From: an alpha proteobacterium BAL199 | Lineage (GTDB): Bacteria > Pseudomonadota > Alphaproteobacteria > Thalassobaculales > Thalassobaculaceae | Direction: 5' to 3' | Length of the DNA: 64,000 nt | Assembly: GCA_000171835.1 (NCBI GenBank) | Contig: ABHC01000001.1 | Span: forward strand, 62,001 to 126,000 | Part shown: piece after piece, positions 60,866 to 64,000 of the stretch | Layout of the letters: every line of letters starts with the position of its first letter | How positions within the stretch are numbered: the stretch's first letter is position 1 | Translations under genes and position numbers: made by a program | Notes under the pieces: model-generated | What the model was told of the DNA's origin: nothing | What the model saw: the letters and a program-made list of their open reading frames with translations, nothing else | The model's database searches: none

Positions 60866-61729
60866 TCAGGCCGCCGCGAGGTCGGCAAGGCAGCGCCGGA
60901 CCAGGACGGCTGCGGCTTCGCATCGGTACTCGCCGTCGGCGCGCACATCGTCGATTGGTGCCAGCCCTGCCAGATGCTGCGCGGTGACGGTCGCAGCGGC
61001 CTCGGCGAGCGGCCGGCCGACTAGCGCGGCTTCCAGCTCACGAAGCCGAAGGGCCGCGGCCGAACAGGCGCCGACCGCCAGCCGGGCCGAGGCGATGGTA
61101 TCGTCTGCAGCCCTGACCAAGGTGCCCGCGACCATCACGATCGAGATGACCAGATAGCGTCGGGCGCCGAGCTTCAGGAACCGGCCGGTGCCGTCCAGCG
61201 CTGCCGGTGGGATCCGGATCGCGGTCAGCAGTTCGTCCGGTCGCCGGGTGGTGCGGCGATTGCCGAGCACGAAGCCATCGAGTGGCAGCCGGCGGACCCC
61301 GTCGAGCGACGTCAACTCGACCTCGGCGTCCAGCGACAGCAGAGGCGGAACCCCATCGGCGGCGGGCGACGCGTTGCACAGATTGCCACCGACCGTACCG
61401 CGGTTCTGGATCTGCACGCCGCCAACCTCGCGCGCGGCCGCCTTCAGCCCGTCGCAGGCGGACGGCAAGTCGGCGGCGATTACAGCACTCCAGGTGGCAC
61501 AGGCGCCGATCGTGAGGCCGCCATCGGACAGGCGGCGGATGCCGCGCAGTTCCGGCAGGGCAGTGATATCGAGGATTGCTTCGTCCGGGGTGGAGGTGAC
61601 GCGGGCCGGAAAATGGTCGGTCCCGCCGGCCAGCACCGTGCATGGACCGTCGCGCAGCGCCGCCAGCGCATCGGGCAATCGGGTCGGTCGAGTGTACGCA
61701 CCCACGGCCATCGTCCCCGGCCAAGTCAT
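60866..61729 (-). CDS. Xanthine dehydrogenase family FAD-binding subunit
   Basis: FAD subunit of the molybdenum hydroxylase, about 287 residues. Seen: YTRPTRLPDALAALRDGPCTVLAGGTDHFPAR (FAD loop), DITALPELRGI, IGACATWSAVIAADLP, VGGVQIQNRGTVGGNLCNASPAAD (second FAD loop) and the CODH-type C-terminal domain. The start is uncertain: ATG at 61729 is given, ATG at 61711 is also reasonable, and a longer reading from 61771 would translate through a palindromic operator-like site. It is the first gene of a four-gene operon. Confidence 0.9.
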   Translation of the reverse strand: MTWPGTMAVGAYTRPTRLPDALAALRDGPCTVLAGGTDHFPARVTSTPDEAILDITALPELRGIRRLSDGGLTIGACATWSAVIAADLPSACDGLKAAAREVGGVQIQNRGTVGGNLCNASPAADGVPPLLSLDAEVELTSLDGVRRLPLDGFVLGNRRTTRRPDELLTAIRIPPAALDGTGRFLKLGARRYLVISIVMVAGTLVRAADDTIASARLAVGACSAAALRLRELEAALVGRPLAEAAATVTAQHLAGLAPIDDVRADGEYRCEAAAVLVRRCLADLAAA

Positions 61730-61760
61730 TCGTATGCATACGAGTGTGAACACACGCTCG
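61730..61760. promoter_or_regulatory. Operator-like palindromes between the hydroxylase operon and DUF1194 genes
   Basis: TCGTATGCATACGA (61730-61743) is a perfect 14-bp palindrome. Next to it, GTGTG-AA-CACAC (61744-61755) gives a second short dyad within CGAG...CTCG flanks. They lie directly upstream of the FAD-subunit start, where a TetR/GntR/LysR-type regulator could control the operon. No regulator gene is adjacent in the window. Confidence 0.5.
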
Positions 61761-61816
61761 TGAGGGGTCAAGCGGGCACACTGGATTTACCCGCGGGCCG
61801 GTGCAAGGCTGTCGGT

Positions 61817-62593
61817 ATGGCGGGTCGATCCAGTTTCCCCTGGCTTCTCAGGGCCGTGATACTGGCCTTGTGCAACGGGGGTATGGCGACTTCCGTAGCG
61901 GCCGATGTTCCGGTCGACCTTGAACTGATTCTGGCGATCGATTCCTCCGACAGCGTCGACAGCGGCGAGTACGCGTTGCAGGTCGGCGGATTGGCCCAGG
62001 CGTTTCGCGACCCCGAGGTGCATCGGGCGATCCGCGGTGGAATGCTCGGGTCGATCGTCGTCGCCGTGATCGAATGGTCGGGCCGGTACCAGCAGATCGT
62101 GCAGATTCCGTGGACGCGGCTGGATGGCCCGGCGGCGGCCTTGGCGTTCGCCGACGAGATCGCCGATCTGCAGCGCGCCTTTGACGAGGGGGTGACTTCG
62201 ATCTCCGGCGCGCTGGATTTTGCATCGGGACAGTTCGACGGCAACGGCTTCGTTGCGGCGCGCCGGGTGATCGACATCTCGTCCGACGGTGTCCAGAATC
62301 AGGGACGGCGCATCGATCTGGCGCGGGAGGCCACTCTGGCGCGTGACGTCACGATCAACGCCCTGGTGATCCTGAACGAGATGCCGGATCTGGAGGAGTA
62401 CTTCGGCGAGCGGGTGATCGGCGGATTCGGCGCGTTCGTCATGGCGGCGAACGACTACCCGGACTATCCCGAGGCGATCCGGCGCAAGCTCTTGCGGGAG
62501 ATCGGTCAGACGCCGGTCAGTGTGCTGGATGACGGTCGGAACCAGCAGGCGTGGCTGCCGACCCTGACTAGCGATCGTGCGGCGCTGCCATGA
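61817..62593 (+). CDS. DUF1194 (VWA-like) secreted protein, copy 1
   Basis: A 258-residue protein with a signal peptide (FPWLLRAVILALCNGGMATSVAAD) and a von Willebrand A-like domain. The metal-site motif DxSxS is LAIDSSDSVDSGEYALQ, the conserved threonine is in GVTSISGALDFA, and DISSDGVQNQG supplies the later aspartate. The C-terminal IGGFGAFVMAANDYPDYPEAIRRKLLREI is repeated in the two genes that follow. Function is unknown. Its stop overlaps the start of copy 2 (ATGA). Confidence 0.88.
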   Translation: MAGRSSFPWLLRAVILALCNGGMATSVAADVPVDLELILAIDSSDSVDSGEYALQVGGLAQAFRDPEVHRAIRGGMLGSIVVAVIEWSGRYQQIVQIPWTRLDGPAAALAFADEIADLQRAFDEGVTSISGALDFASGQFDGNGFVAARRVIDISSDGVQNQGRRIDLAREATLARDVTINALVILNEMPDLEEYFGERVIGGFGAFVMAANDYPDYPEAIRRKLLREIGQTPVSVLDDGRNQQAWLPTLTSDRAALP

Positions 62594-63351
62594 CCGCTCG
62601 CGGGGGGGCGGGGGCGATTGTCGTCGTCGCTGTGATGTTCTGTACAGCGGCTGGGCCCGCCGTGGCGACAAACGTCGAGGTCGATCTGGCCCTGGTCCTC
62701 GCGCTGGACTCGTCCGCCAGCGTTGACGCCGAGGAGTTCGCGCTGCAGCGCGGCGGACTGGCTGCCGCGTTCCGCGACCGCGAGGTTGTCGAGGCGATCG
62801 CCGCCGGGCCGCTTCGGCGCATCGCCGTGACGGTCATGGAATGGGCCGGCGCCGTCCAGCAGGTGGTATCGGTGGAGTGGGTGGTGGTCGCGGATTCGAC
62901 CGGTGCATTGGAACTGGCCGATCGAATCGACGCCCTGGACCGGGCGATACCCACCGGGGCCACGTCGATAGCCGGCGCGCTGATTTTCGGAAACGCTTTG
63001 CTCCGTACCGCGCCATTTGATGCCACCCGCCGGGTCATCGACCTATCCGGCGACGGCCGCAACAACCAGGGCCAGAACGTCGAGGACGTACGCCGGTTGG
63101 TGGTGGCGCATGGGGTGACGATCAACGGGCTGGCGATCCTGAACGAGCATCCCACGCTGAACCACTATTTCCAGGATCGCGTCATCGGCGGCCCCGGCGC
63201 GTTCGTCGAGATTGCCGAGGACTACAGCGCCTATGTCGGCGCGATCCGCCGCAAGCTGATCCGCGAAATCCGCAGCCTGACGGTCAGCGATGCCACACCG
63301 CCGCCCGAAAGCCGGGTTCAACTGGTTGCCGCTTTGCCACCAGGGCTCTGA
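62590..63351 (+). CDS. DUF1194 (VWA-like) secreted protein, copy 2
   Basis: A 253-residue paralogue of the upstream gene. Signal peptide (GGAGAIVVVAVMFCTAAGPAVA), metal-site motif LALDSSASVDAEEFALQRGGLAAAFRD, threonine in ATSIAGALIFGNAL, DLSGDGRNNQG, and C-terminal VIGGPGAFVEIAEDYSAYVGAIRRKLIREI. The line-by-line similarity with copy 1 is obvious by eye, but the signal peptides and tails differ, so the duplication is not recent. Translationally coupled on the left; three bases separate it from copy 3. Confidence 0.88.
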   Translation: MTARGGAGAIVVVAVMFCTAAGPAVATNVEVDLALVLALDSSASVDAEEFALQRGGLAAAFRDREVVEAIAAGPLRRIAVTVMEWAGAVQQVVSVEWVVVADSTGALELADRIDALDRAIPTGATSIAGALIFGNALLRTAPFDATRRVIDLSGDGRNNQGQNVEDVRRLVVAHGVTINGLAILNEHPTLNHYFQDRVIGGPGAFVEIAEDYSAYVGAIRRKLIREIRSLTVSDATPPPESRVQLVAALPPGL

Positions 63352-63354
63352 AAC

Positions 63355-64000
63355 ATGCGCTTGCGCCTGATTGCGTCGATCGTTGCCGTCGTGGCCGGAT
63401 GGGGCCTCGATGCCCGCTCCGAGCCGGTCGACCTCGAGCTTGTGCTGGCCGTCGACTCCTCGGCGAGCGTCGACTACAGCGAGTTCAGTCTGCAGTTGGA
63501 GGGGTTGGCACTGGCGTTCCGGGACCCCGAATTGGCGGCGACCATCAGCGCCGGCATCCACGGCGTCATCGCGGTCACGCTGATGGAGTGGTCGAGTATC
63601 GGTCGCCAGGAGGTGGCCCTGCCGTGGACGCGGATCGCCACCACGGCGGACGCCAGCGCGTTCGCCGATGCCATCGACCGATCGCCGCGCCAGTTGCAGA
63701 CCGGTGCCACGTCGATATCGTCGGCCATTGAGTTCGCCAATGGACTGTTCGCCGGCAACGGCTTCGAGGGGGTACGACGTGTCATCGATCTGTCCGGTGA
63801 CGGATACAACAACCAGGGCGAGCCGCTGGACATAACCCGAGCGGACGTATTGGCAACCGGCACCACCATCAACGCCCTGGCGATCGAGAACCAAGTGCTC
63901 GGGCTCACCGAGTACTTCGAACAACAGCTGATCGGCGGCGTTGCCGCATTCGCGATGCGCGCCACCGACTATCGGGACTATCTCGGCCAGATCCGTCGCA
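63355..64000 (+). CDS. DUF1194 (VWA-like) secreted protein, copy 3 (cut by window end)
   Basis: Starts MRLRLIASIVAVVAGWGLDARSEP and stays open to the window edge, about 215 codons. Metal-site motif LAVDSSASVDYSEFSLQLEGLALAFRD, threonine in ATSISSAIEFANGLFAGNGF, DLSGDGYNNQG, then LIGGVAAFAMRATDYRDYLGQIRR. Only the last 30 or so residues should be missing. It is the third tandem paralogue of the series. Confidence 0.88.
   Translation, partial: MRLRLIASIVAVVAGWGLDARSEPVDLELVLAVDSSASVDYSEFSLQLEGLALAFRDPELAATISAGIHGVIAVTLMEWSSIGRQEVALPWTRIATTADASAFADAIDRSPRQLQTGATSISSAIEFANGLFAGNGFEGVRRVIDLSGDGYNNQGEPLDITRADVLATGTTINALAIENQVLGLTEYFEQQLIGGVAAFAMRATDYRDYLGQIRR

Overview
The window is about 64 kb of GC-rich chromosomal DNA from an alphaproteobacterium, most like a Rhodospirillales-type organism. 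This is inferred from gene order: a ctaB-ctaG-ctaE-DUF983-SURF1 oxidase assembly block, an mdh-sucCD-sucAB-lpd TCA block, a stand-alone F1 operon atpHAGDC without F0 genes, a DUF484-xerC pair and a gpmI-envC-ctpA-yibQ-rppH block. No rRNA, tRNA, CRISPR array or prophage was seen.

Layout. 1-4.9 kb: end of a cytochrome c oxidase biogenesis operon, followed by an M32 carboxypeptidase. 4.9-7.4 kb: a PAS protein, a FabF-type ketoacyl synthase and a MarR regulator. 7.4-8.7 kb: an IS6-family element between the tail of a citrate synthase gene and the head of a peroxiredoxin-like gene, a rearrangement scar. 8.8-11.3 kb: RidA, a homocysteine methyltransferase, DUF1289 and a cysteine-free DJ-1/PfpI protein. 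11.5-15.8 kb: YnjB/YnjC-type ABC importer genes with no ATPase, coupled to an MFS gene. 16-19.2 kb: two uncharacterised proteins and a methyltransferase. 19.4-28.5 kb: malate dehydrogenase, succinyl-CoA synthetase and the 2-oxoglutarate dehydrogenase complex. 28.6-33.9 kb: xerC, DUF484, a transaldolase-like gene, priA and a GNAT gene. 34.1-39.1 kb: the F1-ATPase operon. 39.2-42.9 kb: a ydbH-ynbE-ydbL envelope lipid-transport operon, with ydbH frameshifted at a G7 run. 42.9-50.3 kb: an unknown protein and the rppH/yibQ/ctpA/envC/gpmI block. 50.6-55.6 kb: a PAS-CPBP fusion, a frameshifted B12-type radical SAM gene, a cyclopropane fatty acid synthase family methyltransferase and a glycosyltransferase. 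55.7-61.7 kb: a tightly coupled operon of FAD subunit, fused FeS/molybdopterin hydroxylase, 6-hydroxynicotinate-reductase homologue and UPF0280. 61.8-64 kb: three tandem secreted VWA-like DUF1194 genes, the last cut by the window edge.

How the genes fit together. Most of the window is core energy metabolism (oxidase assembly, TCA cycle, F1-ATPase) and envelope maintenance. The most novel part is the 55.7-61.7 kb operon. It pairs a xanthine-dehydrogenase-type hydroxylase with a homologue of a flavin-carrying ring reductase, as in reductive nicotinate catabolism. Its last gene, UPF0280, shows ApbE-like motifs. ApbE enzymes attach flavin covalently to proteins, so UPF0280 may be a dedicated maturation factor for the reductase. 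The 50.6-55.6 kb cluster may be a second undescribed system, for membrane lipid modification.
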